Origin: Amphimedon queenslandica
Taxonomy: Eukaryota; Porifera; Demospongiae; Haplosclerida; Niphatidae
NCBI RefSeq assembly: GCF_000090795.2
Contig: NW_003546256.1
Location: 538,594 to 602,593, forward strand
Direction of reading: 5' to 3'
Length of the DNA stretch: 64,000 bases
The notes beneath the pieces are model-generated. The model was not told the DNA's origin and made no database searches. It saw only the letters and a list, made by a program, of their open reading frames with translations. The position numbers and the translations under genes were made by a program. The first letter of the stretch is position 1; every line of letters starts with the position of its first letter. This document shows, in pieces, positions 16,141 through 28,564 of the stretch.

Positions 16141-16442
16141 GATGATGATGATGACAATTGTGGTGGGGAAATTAATGATGTTGTTTTAACAGTAACAGAT
16201 CTATTATTTTTACTCTTACAGATACAGTTGTGGCATTTCCTGGTCCCTCTTGTCTCTTGCTCCTGAATACTGTCGTGATGTGGCTGTTCTCAATTTCGTT
16301 CCCTTCTTCTGTATAATACTCTGTAGGAAGAGAGAGAGAGAGAGAAGTGGCTCAGCTATCATGAGCTAGTCTAACCAATGTCTTCATCAAAGGAGAAGGC
16401 AAGGGAAAACAAGAGAGACAGGAACAAGACTGTGGACTTCAT
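13467..16442 (-). CDS. Plexin-domain-containing protein (PLXDC/TEM7 family), single-pass receptor
   Basis: Fifteen exons give 455 aa. Exon 1 (16442-16376) encodes a signal peptide (MKSTVLFLSLLFSLAFS). The ectodomain then follows the PLXDC order: SYWFELKG; MPFPFPFYGH; IAVSTGGFLYTG; THLTQFIAPLQANFNPS-like block; VQWEGVHNDD; GEFTFQVSLFPDGTIHFAYR; HPVEVGLADSF; YEYSRIQL. A PSI-like Cys-rich module contains CESC, FNCAWC and CSDGIDRHRQEW. A Thr/Ser/Pro-rich stretch comes next, then one hydrophobic helix (GIGLVAVFLLVLIILVVVIG), a basic stop-transfer LRLKRP and a short acidic tail. In vertebrates PLXDC1/2 are endothelial and neural surface proteins and proposed PEDF receptors; the sponge role is unknown. 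Start and stop are both well supported. Confidence 0.92.
16088..16141. repeat. (AAT)n microsatellite
   Basis: An AAT run followed by GATGAT in a PLXDC intron. Confidence 0.9.
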
Positions 16443-17669
16443 TGTAAGTCAAGTTGTAGCTTGCAGCTTCACTCAAGGTTACCCTCGCGTCCCTGCACTC
16501 TGACTGGGAATGAATAGGCCAATAGAGTATTTTTATAGGCATCTATTGATTATGTAAACACACAATAATTTAACGCATTGTTAATTAACCAAAGCTATCG
16601 TTAGCAATATAATTGCATCCACCTATAAAGGAGTGGCTAGATCTAGAATTAAAGGAGCATTAAAGATATTTGCTATTTTGAGTGGATTTATACATTTTTA
16701 ACAAGCTCAGTCAAAGTAAGTACATTAAAAAAACTTTAGTAATTTCTAAAAGAGTTGAGTCAGTATAGGCAAGAGTGGATATAGGTTCATACCAGCCACT
16801 GGCACTGACTACAAAAATTCATTATTTTTTGCTTGTGCTTGGTTATTGAACTGTAGTGTCTCTATCAGGGTTTCCCACAAAGTTTTGATACAGTGCTTAG
16901 CTTTTTGCCAGCTCATGAGGTGTCCTGTTTTACTTAAAACCCTGATACATGGTATTAATTTGTCAAAAATGGCTAGGAGAGAATTCCATTTTCATTAATT
17001 TTTTTTCTGATACGTTTTCATGTTCTTATGTTGTGTACAAAGTTTGAGCTGATTCCAATCAAATTTGGATTTTTTTACAAATTTTTAAAGTTCCAAAATT
17101 GGGCCAAAGTCCCTGCACATACCGTATAGAGGGAAATTTTGGAGGGAATTAAATTTGGCAAATTTGACATTTTGATAGCCATTTTCCAAAATAAAATCCG
17201 CCATTTTAAGCCATTATGTACATACTCAATGGCACATGGCCACTAATTTGCCAAATTAAAATCCGCCAATAACCAAAATTTAGCAATTCGCCAAATTTTA
17301 CTCCCTCCAAATTTCCCACTATATGGTAGTACAAAAACTTTGGCAAAATTTTGCCAAAAATTTGCCAAAAATAAAAAGGAGATAATTCTCAATTTTTATA
17401 ATTTTTCTGATACATATTCTTTTCTGATGTAGTTTATATACATTATATTTTTGTTGCATATCTAGTTTGAGCTGATTTCATAATTTTTTATAAATTTAAT
17501 TTTCCTTCCTCTTTGTAGGCTAGTAGGAAGTCCAGGCAAAATTTCATTCATACGAAAGAACCTAACAGAACAGTAGTCTCCATTTTTGTCTTGTCCACAA
17601 AACCCAGTTTGTGTGCAAGATTTATTCTGAAATTTCTATAATTCGGTTTTAATTTCTGGTATCTTAAAC
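16443..17669. other. Divergent intergenic region, PLXDC to LTO1
   Basis: No coding exon is seen. The near half is unique AT-rich sequence and should hold the PLXDC promoter. From about 16950 it contains a 186-bp satellite unit in inverted orientation, split by a MITE-like insertion (17122-17326), with the broken second half and a degenerate further unit to about 17500. Confidence 0.7.
17122..17326. mobile_element. 205-bp MITE-like element inserted in the satellite palindrome
   Basis: The left end begins CCGTATAGAGGGAAATTTTG. The right end, reverse-complemented, begins CCATATAGTGGGAAATTTGG. The similarity continues about 38 bp inward, so these are terminal inverted repeats. Both sides are flanked by TA, fitting the target duplication of Tc1/mariner-type elements. 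The flanks are the two halves of the satellite palindrome region (CCCTGCACA... and ...GTACAAAAACTTTGG). No transposase is encoded. Confidence 0.75.
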
Positions 17670-18530
17670 ATGGCTTCCAATGAAAAGCAGTCTTTTTCAA
17701 TGGAACCAGATCCATTTGATGAAATTTTTCTATCAGAAGAAAAGTAAAATATAACACTGAGTCTATTTATATTAATTTTTATAATAATAGAGCTGAAAGG
17801 GCTGGATACGAGGAAGGATATGAGGCTGGTAGAAAGAAAGGATTGAGTGATGGATATGATATTGGCTATAAGGAAGGAGAAGGAATTGGAGAAGAGGTGA
17901 AGAGAAATTATGATTATTGAATCGCACAATTTTGCTACTTTTTTCTTGATATGGGGGTTGCAGTTCTAAAATTAAATTTTTATTGCCAAAAACCCATTAG
18001 TTCCATTGTCACGAAATCCGTGACAAGCAAAAAACCCATTAGTTACATTGTCACGAAATCCGTGACAAGCAAAAACCCATTAGTTCCATTGTCATGAAAT
18101 CCGTGACAAGCAAAAATTTTTTAATTAACAAAATTGACTAAATTTTATAAAAACATTCTTGTTCTAATTTCTAGATTGGTTTTTATTTGGGATTTGGTAG
18201 TACGTGGGTCTCATTGTTACGGCAAGAGGAAGAGACGAAAAGAAAGGACAGAGAGAAAATCACCAAGTAAGATCATGATAGTTTTATTTTTAAAATAATT
18301 TCAATTGTAGAGTCTTGTTATCATTCGTTGAATGTGTGAAGGAATTTCCTGTACTGGAAGTTGAGTTAAAAGATTATATGGAGAAATTAAAACAAATAAG
18401 AGCACAATATAGACAAGTTAGTGAACACAATATAACAATGACAAGAATTATTAGCGATACTTGTATAGATATTATCAATATTGAAATTGAAAATGGAAAC
18501 AGAGACAACAGAGGGAAAGAAATCACTTAA
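17670..18530 (+). CDS. LTO1: LTO1 / ORAOV1 homologue (Yae1-domain protein)
   Basis: In yeast and human, LTO1 with YAE1 acts as an adaptor that recruits the cytosolic Fe-S assembly machinery to the ABC protein ABCE1/Rli1. Four exons (17670-17743, 17791-17896, 18175-18266, 18311-18530) give 163 aa (human 137). Seen: DPFDEIFLSEEK, then the Gly-every-fourth-residue Yae1 repeat (GYEEGYEAGRKKGLSDGYDI, then GYKEGEGIGEEIGFYLGFGS), followed by a helical C-terminus with EFPVLEVELKDYMEKLKQIR. The family's C-terminal Trp, used for client targeting in other species, is not evident; the tail is Asn/Ile-rich instead. Intron 2 contains a small hairpin-bearing tandem repeat. It converges on the 18769-28564 gene. 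Confidence 0.85.
17985..18115. repeat. Three tandem copies of a hairpin-forming unit of about 41 bp
   Basis: Three repeats of AACCCATTAGTTCCATTGTC and following bases. Each contains the inverted pair TGTCACG / CGTGACA with a five-base spacer; the third copy has one change in the left arm. They lie in LTO1 intron 2. Confidence 0.9.
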
Positions 18531-18605
18531 TTTTTGAGCCAACAAAAAAACAATAACAATTTTGAAAACATGATAATAATTTAATGGAAAATATCACAAC
18601 TCGAA

Positions 18606-18666
<61 letters not shown>

Positions 18667-18667
18667 G
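18606..18667. repeat. (AAT)n microsatellite
   Basis: An AAT run in the 239-bp gap between the convergent LTO1 and 18769-28564 genes. Confidence 0.9.
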
Positions 18668-18768
18668 TGATTATAAGGTCACAGTAATACTATAACAGGC
18701 TGAGAGTGAAACTAAAGTCTACTACTAATAACAACGATAATAATAACAAGACACATCACAGTTCTACG

Positions 18769-21700
18769 TTATTGTACTTGCGAAGACGAGTAATTATGAT
18801 TAACCAGTTTAGCAAACCCGTTTTGTAGCTTTGTCACTTCAACAGGTACATGAAGGGGTGAGTGATGTGGTGATGAAGGCGGAGTCTGGTCCTGTTCGCT
18901 GGCAGTGCTAGAGGTAAGGGCAAGTGGCGAGAGGACATCAGGTCTACAGGAGCGGTTCTTGTTCCTCGTTAGTATGTTACCGTCAGAGTTAACCCGCGGC
19001 CTCATTGTCACAAAATCATCTTTCACTTTAACAAGGACTTTAGGAGCTTCGGGCGACTCCAGTAGCCTGTCAAGTGATCCGGTTCTGTCACTCCGTCTTA
19101 AAGGATGTACCTCATCAGTTTGACTAGGCTCCGGTGATTCTGATGATGTGCTAATAGCTTCGTCCGAGCTACCGCGTGATATGACATGCCTGGATGCCTG
19201 TGATTCAGGGGTTGCTATTGGAACGTATTGGCGCCTGTAGTTACGGCGTCCCAGCGTACCGGTCTCCCCTCCTCCAGAGACCCTGACTGGCTCTGGTAGT
19301 CCCCTCAAGCAATCAAAAGGACGTGAGTAGGTCGGGTCCTCGTTATCCTCAATCATGTTCAATTTAACGGCAGCCATTCGGAGCCTCTGTATCTCTGCCA
19401 GGCTCTGATAGGAAGGCTCTACTGGCGCCTGGCTTTTAGCCTGGGGCCTTGAGTTATAGTATTGCTGCAAGGCATCGATTGGGTCAGCATATCCTGAGTC
19501 AGACTCAGATCCATGCATACTATCCAACTCTTGGGAAGAACCTTTACTCTCGCCTCCGCTGGACGGATTCAATATTGAAGGAGGTTCTTCAGTATCGTAG
19601 AGCACATTAGGATTTGTATTGTGATGATAGGGAGAGGAGGAGGCTGTATGGTAAGGTGAAGAAGAGGCAGAGGAAGATGTGGTTATACTGTGAGGGTAAC
19701 CAAGTGACCTGGAGCGTGTTCTATCAATAGGATGATGATGATATTCTCCTCCTCCTCCTCCTCCTCCTCCCATAAGTTGCTGGTGCTCCTCAAATATAGT
19801 GATACTGGCTTTATGAGGGAACGCTGAAACTCCTCCTCCTAGTGGTGGTTGTGAATTTGAAGTAGACGAAGTACCAAGTTTATTAACACGAGATGGTGTC
19901 ATGTCAGCTATTGATGAGAAAAAGAGAGAGAGAGAGAGAGAAAGAAAGTGGGCAAAATTAATGATATAATTTATGTCGTATTTTCACAAAAATTTTCTCT
20001 AATCTCTTAATTTACAATGGAGTGGACATATTTGGTAGCCTTGAGCATATGGCCATACATGTACATAACAATGTGTAGCAATGCTGTAATCAGCACACAT
20101 GTACATGTACACGTGTACATGTACATGTATGGTGTATGTGTGTGTGTGTTTGTGTGAAAAGTCCATTTATGATGATAACTTAATAATGTGTTGCCTTTTC
20201 TCTCAATGATCAATAATATGGTGCATATCTATAATAAGCCCCTTCATGTAGAGTGAATTAGATCACAATTTGTAAGAAACTTTAAAAATTTGTAAATCAG
20301 AATTGGCTCAAGCTTTCTACACAACATAAGAACATGAATATGTATCAGGAAAAATTATTAAAATATGGAATTCTCTCCTAGTCATTTTTGGTGAAATTTG
20401 GCCAAAGTCCCTGTACTATAGTACAGGGACTTTGGCTCGATTTTTGAGTAACTTAAAAAATTCATTAAAAATCCAATTTTGATCGAAATCAGGTTAAACT
20501 TTCTACACAACATAAGAACATGTATATGTATCAGGAAAAATTATAAAAATGGAGAATTCTCTTCTAGTCATTTTTGGTGAAATTTGGCCAAAGTCCCTGT
20601 ACTATAGTACAGGGACTTTGGCTCGATTTTTGAGTAACTTTAAAAATTTGTAAAAAATCTAATTTTGATCGGAATTGGCTCAAACTTTCTACACAACATA
20701 AGAACATGTATGTGTATCAGAAAAATTATAAAAATGAAGAATTCTCTTCTTTTCAATTTTGGTGAAATTTGGCCAAAGTCCCTGTACTACAAAACAGGGA
20801 CTTGACCTAATTTTGGAGCAACTTTAAAAAATCATAAAAAATCTAATTTTGATCAAATTCAGTTCAAACTTTCTACACAACTTTAAAACATGTATATGTA
20901 TCAGAAAAAGTATAAAAATGGAGACTTTTCTCTTGGCAAAACTTGGGCAGAGACCATGTACTACAGGGACTGATACGGTATGAATATGTACAGAACTGGG
21001 TGTTGCCTTCAACACTTGTTATTGCAATAAGGCAATATTTATCTCTTGTATGATGACAAAAGGGCATTAGGTGATCTAGATCATAAACAGAACAGTCAAT
21101 TGTAATATTATCAAGTAATGAATGTAATCAAGCTAATGATAATTATATTAGTGCCACAAAAAAACCATTAACTACTAATAAGGATTATAATTATTTTAAG
21201 AATATGACCAAGTATTGTTATGGCTACCACTAAACCTGGCCAGCATAGACAGTTGACTAAGACTACAGTTAATATTACACGTTCTTCATATTACAATAAC
21301 TCCTTTGCCAGTGATATCACTATAACCATTACTAGATGTAAACTCTTTAATTTGCGGCTCTTTGTAGCACACCCAGTGCTATAGTAAGATTGCCTAAGTG
21401 CTTATAATCAAATAATATTTGTTATCATTCTCTCGTTATCAAGCAGTCACTATTAATAACAGCTGGAGTGAAGACCAACTCTCTCAAAGAAGGGATGGGC
21501 CTTTGATTAACACGGCTTCAATCATTTCATCACATACAAAGCAATAACAATAACTAAGAGAGAGAGAGAGAGAGGTCTTCTTCATAAAATGCTGAGATTT
21601 TGTTTTTCTTAAGTTGAGGATAACAAGAGTGCTATGAATGGAGACTGTTAACAATCATTATAATTAGTAACTAGCAAATAAGTAAGTTTGTATGCTAACA

Positions 21701-23728
21701 CAGTAAGTTATTACAAGTGAGACATGCATTAAATACATAAATGTACAATACAGCATCTTTTACGAGACCAATAAATTATAATTTTAAAGTACTCACAGGC
21801 ACTACGTGTGAATGCTCTAGAGCGGAAGTTGTTTCCTGGATGAGGAGAGGAGTGCTTGAGGGCGTGGCTTGGAGACGGACCTTGAGGTGTCAGAGAATGA
21901 TCCGATTCATGAGAGTGAGAGTGAGAGTGAGAGTGAGAGGAGTGAGGGGGAGGAGGAGGAGGAGGCTCGGTCGGGAGGGGACGGAAAGAAAACGGGAAAG
22001 AGCGACGACTTGTCGGAGTATGATTACTAGAAATGATAAAATATTAATGGCTTCTAGTTCTTGCCGTGTTAGTTTTATCTCTTCTACGTCTCTCTCACTC
22101 ATTTCCTCCTCTCTCTCTCTTCATAGTATACATTCATAGCATTCGTGTGTACATGTAATACAGCAGTGTTGGGATGACACAAGGAAACACCATCGATTCA
22201 TTATTTTGTCTTTGATTAGCATCAAATCAGATTAAGAGAATCAAGGAAGGAAAGGAGAGTTACGTTTGTAAACGACATCAAGTAGATTGGCTTTCTCTCT
22301 TGCTCTTTCTTTATGACTTTCAACAATCAACTCTTTCCTTTGTTATGACTATGCACTCAATATCTTTCCTTTTGTGCAATTAAACTTACACTTACATTAC
22401 TGAACACACACACACTCTCTCTTCTCCTCATGTTTTCTTTAATTATTTCTCTCTCTTCCTTCCCTGCATCTCCCCCTTCTCAATTACAAAGTTTTAATTC
22501 TCTTTGAACATGTTTACACGGTCCAGCTTATCTCACTAATATTCCTTTGATCTCTTTTCATAATAGGCACACACTAGTGTTTCATTGAACTCATACAATC
22601 AATAGGAAAAGGCCTCACCCTCTATACTGTACAGAGCTTCTATGTACATGCCATGGACTAATAGGACACATACTGCACCTAATAACAATCAATGCTGACA
22701 ATAGACTTACATGTAAGAAAGCTTATAATGGACACACAAACAAGCAGCATAAGTTATAAGTAATACATCTTGGACTGATAGACCAGCAGTAGAGCAGCAT
22801 ACATGTAGGCTCTAGACACACACATAGGCACACGTACACAATAGTAATTTTGGCATAGATATCATGCATTCATGATGTAAAAGAAAGATCTAAGCTTAAG
22901 GGGTGTACATATAAGTCAGTGTTTTAGACCATACAGTTGGTACATATTAAAACCTTAAAGTCTATACAAAATGTAGACTGTACTAATTCAATGGTGACAG
23001 TCAATGCAACAATCTGACAGTTACACTCTTCCTTGTTTCTCTACCTCTCTCTTTCACTTTCCCTCTCTCTCCCTCTCCCACCCTCTCTCTCTTACACTCT
23101 TCCTTGTTTCATTTCTTCCCTCTCTCTCTCTCTCTCACATACCCAGAAGAGGATGAAGAGAAAGCTGGAGAAGTGATAGAGAAAGGCGAATCGGTAGTTG
23201 ATTTCTTTCCTTGATGAGGAGACTCTGAGGGAGAAGGAAGAGGATCAACAGAACCGGAAGGAGGAGGATAGAGTCCAAGAGTGTCAGATAATCCAATGAG
23301 GACTTGTGTGATCTTCTGCCATGTTGCAGCTATAAAAAAGAAACATACATTATTACATCCAACGCAAGAGCAGTATTACAGTTACTATTCTATATATATA
23401 TATATATACACACATATATAGCTCCTTTTTCATTAGCGTGTAACAATAAAGGGAAATTATTGATTGCATTTTACATTATTTTTATCTCGTGTGTCCATTG
23501 TTTTCATTGATATTGCTCAAAAGTTATCAAAACTATGTCCAATAACACATCTCCCCACTCTCCTCTCTCTCTCTCTACTCCTCACAGTTGTTAGAAGCAG
23601 GGGAGGTTGTTCCGAGTATGTCAGCAATCCTCAGTTGGGCTATGAACAAGTGTCTCATTTGATCAGCCAGCTGGAGACCAGCTTGAGCCTGAGCCAATAG
23701 TCCCTTTTGAATCTGCTCAATCTAATTA

Positions 23729-23763
<35 letters not shown>

Positions 23764-24894
23764 GAAATATGCATCAAATTAAAAGAAAAAGAGTCATTCA
23801 ATTACTTTGTATTGCTTCATCTTCTCGTCATGTCCCTCAATCTTCTTTTTCAAGTGATCCCTCATTCCCAGTTGCTGTATAAACAATATTACAAAAAGGA
23901 TACCAATAATTAGGATGTTTTGATAGATTACCAATTGAGCTATACGATTGATCTTAGCAAATAATCAAAAATACATTATTATCTAAGTATATTACAGGAT
24001 GATGGTCCAGACTGTAATTAATTGGCAGCATGAAGAGATACGTGACGAGGAACAGATTAAAAATGTGATATGAATTGTGTACACGAGCATGTTTACAGTG
24101 ACTTCATATAATGATAATAATGAGGAAATGAGACAGCTAGATACACACACACACACACACAAACTCAAAATGGGTAAACAAGGACAGTGTAAATATGGAC
24201 TAGCTCTTAATGCATGACTGTAGATGTGCATATGTGAATGTGGTGTTTGTTTATGTGTACAAATATTAATGTGTTCATACCTACATGTATGCTACAGTTA
24301 TTATAATTATGAAGTACATGTAGCTTACTGAATCCAACTCTTGATCTAAGCTGTTCTTTTTCACACTGTCACCTTTCTTTTGAGCAGATTCAACCTAGGG
24401 AGAGAGAGAGAGGAGAGAGAAAGAAAGAAAAAGGAAAAGAGAGAGAGAGAGAGGGTAAATGGATATGTACACAGGCACGTAGTTTAATTTGTTTGTCACT
24501 ATTGCCGCCTAATAAGTGACATATGTTCCATTTATGCTGCGAACATCCTCATCAACAACTTATAATTAATAACATCATAACTATAATCATATTGTATTGG
24601 GCTCTATACAATACACATGCAGTGTACTAGAGTATCATATTATGCACATAAATGAGAGAAAAGGGAAAGCAAAGAGAGAGAGGGGGTGGGTGGAGAGAGA
24701 GGGAGGAAGAGGGGAAGATAAAAGAAGACAGGAAATAAGGGGTTGTTTGGGTGAAAGAGCAAAAGGCAGGCCAAATTTTAAAAATACATTATCCAAGAGG
24801 ACAATAGTAGGAAATGATTGTTGATATTGGAGGCATAATTTTGGCAACACCAAATCCAATGGATTGCCAAATCATTGACTAAGATTATTTTCTA

Positions 24895-24946
<52 letters not shown>

Positions 24947-27900
24947 CCACACACAATCTTTCTCTGATTTCTCCTTCACTTTATCAGATTAGGTTTCAAT
25001 AAAATGTTGGAGGGAATGATAAAGAAGTCTTTCAAACACAACATGTTAACGGAGCATTTTTAGAGAAGGAAAGAGATGGGTGAAAGAAAGAGAGAGAGAG
25101 AGGGAAGGCATTAAGCGTGAAAAATAAATTTTAGAATTATGATAAACTATTTCTGATCTCATGTGTATGTTTGTGATGTCTGTTTTTATCGTTTTGTGTC
25201 ATCTCATACTATTTATACTTACAAGGACACGGACTGGCAGCTTTCATACACAAGAAAATGCTTTCAGTTACCCTCTCCCTCCCTCCCTCCCTCTCTCTCT
25301 CTCTCTTTCTCTCTCTGCCTCACTCCTTTGGGCTAACTGAGTACCCATTTCTCTATCACTTGTGTCTTCTTATTTTAAATGTAAACTGATATTAGAAAAA
25401 CAAACAGGGCTCTGCAGCTTATTATTACAAAATACATTTGGAAACAAAAACTTCCCTCGACAGGTTAGTATTTAGCAGTAGTATCATAATACAGTAACCT
25501 AAACCCCTACGTTAAGATTCAATCCCAATTGCACTACACAGTATATCGTTATTAGTTTCACGGTAGTAGTGATATTGATGAACAGCGACAGTATAGCAAC
25601 TGGCTTCATCATACAATATAAACTATAATAAAGCAACTTGTTGCACATAACAGTATATCACTGGGCTACCAGGAACAAACCCTATTGTGTGATTTCAATG
25701 ATAATTGTAGCAGTAGTGGAGTGTACGGTAGTAGCAGTAGTAGTGAATTCACTACAGTCAGTGTAAAATGATGCTAGTTAAATACACAATCATCGTACAC
25801 TAGCTAGTCGCATACAGGAGCACTATGGTTAGTTTATAGTATGTTTAGTATTTACTTGTTTTCTTATTTTATTCACAGTTGCTTCACAATTCTGTAGAGC
25901 TTTCTTTGTGTCCTCAATGATCCTCTCCTCATAATAGATGTCTTTGAAGGTCTTTAGGTAATCATTCTGATGCTAGTAATGAAAAAGATTCAATCAAAGG
26001 AAACCAACAAAGACAGGAGTAATTAAACAATTAATCAAGTTAAACAATTATTTTCGATTTCATAACTAATTCAAAGTATTATGCGCCTCATGCAGCTCGA
26101 TTATTTTCGATTTCATAACATTATGCTTCTCATGCAGCTTTAAAAAAGAATATTAAACTTTAATGAAATAGTGCTGATTTAATCTTAGCATTCCTCACTT
26201 CACTCGCTAATTCTACTAAAATTAGTACACACAATCAAAAGATAAATAACCTTTTCAAAGAACGACTTGTAGGCTTCGTTCCATATCCACCTCAGCTCAG
26301 CTAGCTTACCAAACAAGAAGATTAGAAATTCGCACTCTTCGAATTTGGCCCACTTGAGATGCCAAGCAGACGCTAAAGAGGAAAAGAGATTCAGAGCAGA
26401 CAGACAGAGAGAGGAAGAAAAATAAACACATTATTACTCCATCACCCAAGGGAGATTCAGTAATACATGCAAACATTGTCACTACATGCTGTATATAAAC
26501 AATTCTGAGTATTATTATACACTATTGCATCGGACTGTAACTACAAAACAAACATTGGGGATATCACATCGACGCATTACTTATGCATCAGTAAAGTCTA
26601 TAGGACATCAAAATAATCCATGGACTATAAATGCAATGAAAGCCGTGAGGCATTTATAACGAATTCTCAGGATTCCTACTGATTACAGACTAGATACATT
26701 GATAATTATATATGCTCATAATAATCTCTAATTGAATGATATGCCAATTGCACTCCATTAGTCTCGTGTGAAACAATAAAGGTGAGCCTTGTTTTTAATA
26801 AGGCATAATTGATAGCTCACTTCTAACAATGTAAACATAATGATCAACTCTACACATCAAACACTCTACACATATCATAACAGCTTCACTACATGTAGAT
26901 ATACATGTACATGTACATTAACAAAACCAGTACATGAAAAGAACACACTCCACTACTGATTTCACTTATCAATCAGTGAGTGATGGAGTGAGTACTCCCT
27001 TTAAGATAAACTACATACAACAATGCCCATATATACAAAACCTCTCGATACAATAAAGGAAGGTGCTATCAAGAAAGTGCCTTTTGTCTCACGGAGCTAG
27101 CGTAGATTATAATTATTATACTGGGAAATGAACGCCGCTTAATTATGATTAATTACAAATTCGAAATTCAATTAATGGGCTGATATTATCAAACGGTTGA
27201 TGATGGTAGCAGGCACGATGAGTTTGTTTATTGGAGCCTACTTATACGTCTATAGAATGACTCTGTTGGTTTATGAAGGAGAAAGAACACAAGGCATGTT
27301 GACAGAGATTCGTAATAAAGCATTAGTCGAATTGTCTTCAGTATAAAAAAGAAAATAAAACAATTTAAGCTTAATAATAGCATTACTGTATCATTATAGC
27401 AGTTTCTGTCTTCTTATCATTATCTATTTACTCTCAAAATGATACTGCAACCTCTCAGCTCCCTGAGGACATCATAGACAAAACAGTGAAACAATTGTAA
27501 TGGACTCATGGGGACAGTAAAAGCTACAAGCTAGCATCCATTCACTGAACATCAAAAGTATAATAATAATAACAATAGCAGCATAATCAGCCATATTTTC
27601 TTTCTCTCTCTCTATCTCTATGCACCACTCAAAGGAACACAGATCAATGGCAGGAGGAGGAGTGTATAAACATCAAAATCCTTTTAGTCTGGGCTCCAAA
27701 GCATTCCGGGCAATACTGAGTATTCATGAATGAGGAAATCAAAGATCTAAAAATAACTAGGCTAGACTGGGCAACATTATTTCTATCAGTTGGTGGGAGG
27801 CAAGTCATCTGGCTCCCAAGATACACACAACAGTCACTAAAAGACATGATGTCCAACAACAATAAAGTTAGTGTTTCCAAGGCCAGAAATATCAATCATG

Positions 27901-28564
27901 CCATGCTAAATTTATCACCTCCGCCTCTCTCTCTCTCCCTTTCTATCACCTATCAGTCTCTCACAAATAATAATTATAGTATATACTATTCATGTACTAG
28001 AGCTATGAGCTATGCAATGCTCCATTAATAATAGTCTCATGATAAAACTAAATTGTGTCTCTCATCGCAAGCTCTATACGCAGGTCATTTCCTTTGGGTA
28101 GAGAGAGAGAGAGGACTAGCCATTTAGTCTACGAGTTGCATCAAAGTCTCAATGCCGAGGTCTATACTAGTGTCTAGACTATTAACTAGAGAGAGAGATG
28201 AAGGGTTTGATGGACTGTGTGAGTGATCTACTGTATAGAGCACAGTCTGTGTTTCAAGGCTGGGAGACAGTTAGCCTAACTCTACACTTATTCATTAGGC
28301 ACAGTTATACTCTTCATAAAGTACATGTACGCAATATCATCAAATAACACTATCAATGGTATCAAATGATCCAGGAGAGAGGGAGATCACCATGCAATTT
28401 TATTACACGTACACCAATTAACACGGATATGCTTGGAGACGGGCTAAGAGCAGCAATAGTCTACCAGACTCACCTTTCTCCCTAGCTCCTATAAGTTTTG
28501 CTATGGCATCAGAGACGGTCTTTTCCTCGATGACTATCTGTTCCACGGCGCTTCTCTTCGCCAT
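18769..28564 (-). CDS. Large coiled-coil protein with Ser/Pro-rich C-terminus, BAR-like but unassigned
   Basis: Nine exons (28564-28474, 26372-26251, 25972-25856, 24394-24329, 23874-23806, 23721-23586, 23329-23143, 22026-21797, 19907-18769) give 718 aa with consistent phase. Residues 1 to about 205 are almost all charged helix (HLKWAKFEECEFLIFLFGKL, YYEERIIEDTKKALQNCEAT, VNKIRKQVESAQKKGDS, DHLKKKIEGHDEKMKQYK). Short exons of 66-136 bp encode the later part. The pattern resembles BAR/F-BAR/IMD membrane-bending dimers, but no family-specific signature is seen. The remainder is low-complexity: Ser/Pro, a PPPPPPP-HSHSHSHS run, poly-Gly, RxRS and SSxSPEPS motifs that look like phosphorylation or 14-3-3 sites, and QTPPSSPHHSP near the end. 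No SH3 or RhoGAP domain is present. Introns are long for this window (up to 2.1 kb). The whole span is probably one gene; the family is unknown. Confidence 0.68.
20270..20970. repeat. 186-bp satellite, three to four units
   Basis: Palindromes lie at 20409 and 20595 (186 bp apart), a degraded one at about 20780, and a remnant near 20945. They lie in the last intron of the 718 aa gene, in the same orientation as the array at 10170-11135. Confidence 0.93.
21551..21573. repeat. (GA)n tract
   Basis: A short GA dinucleotide run in an intron. Similar CT/GA tracts occur near many splice acceptors in this window, where they serve as polypyrimidine tracts on the coding strand. Confidence 0.7.
24899..24943. 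repeat. (CA)n microsatellite
   Basis: An ACACAC run of about 45 bp in a large intron of the 718 aa gene. Confidence 0.95.
26049..26140. repeat. Two imperfect tandem copies of about 45 bp, with an exon-like reading
   Basis: TTATTTTCGATTTCATAAC followed by CATGCAGCT occurs twice. On the minus strand the segment begins with a good acceptor (TTTTTTAAAG) and reads LHEKHNVMKSKIIELHEAHN, then hits a stop after two more residues. It lies between exons 2 and 3 of the 718 aa gene. Those exons join in phase without it, so it is either a decaying exon or a chance reading. Confidence 0.5.
26373..28473. other. Long first intron of the 718 aa gene
   Basis: About 2.1 kb without a convincing exon on either strand: AT-rich sequence with CT/GA tracts and one ACATGTAC tract near 26905. 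First introns of this size often carry regulatory sequence, but no specific site can be named from sequence alone. Confidence 0.5.
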
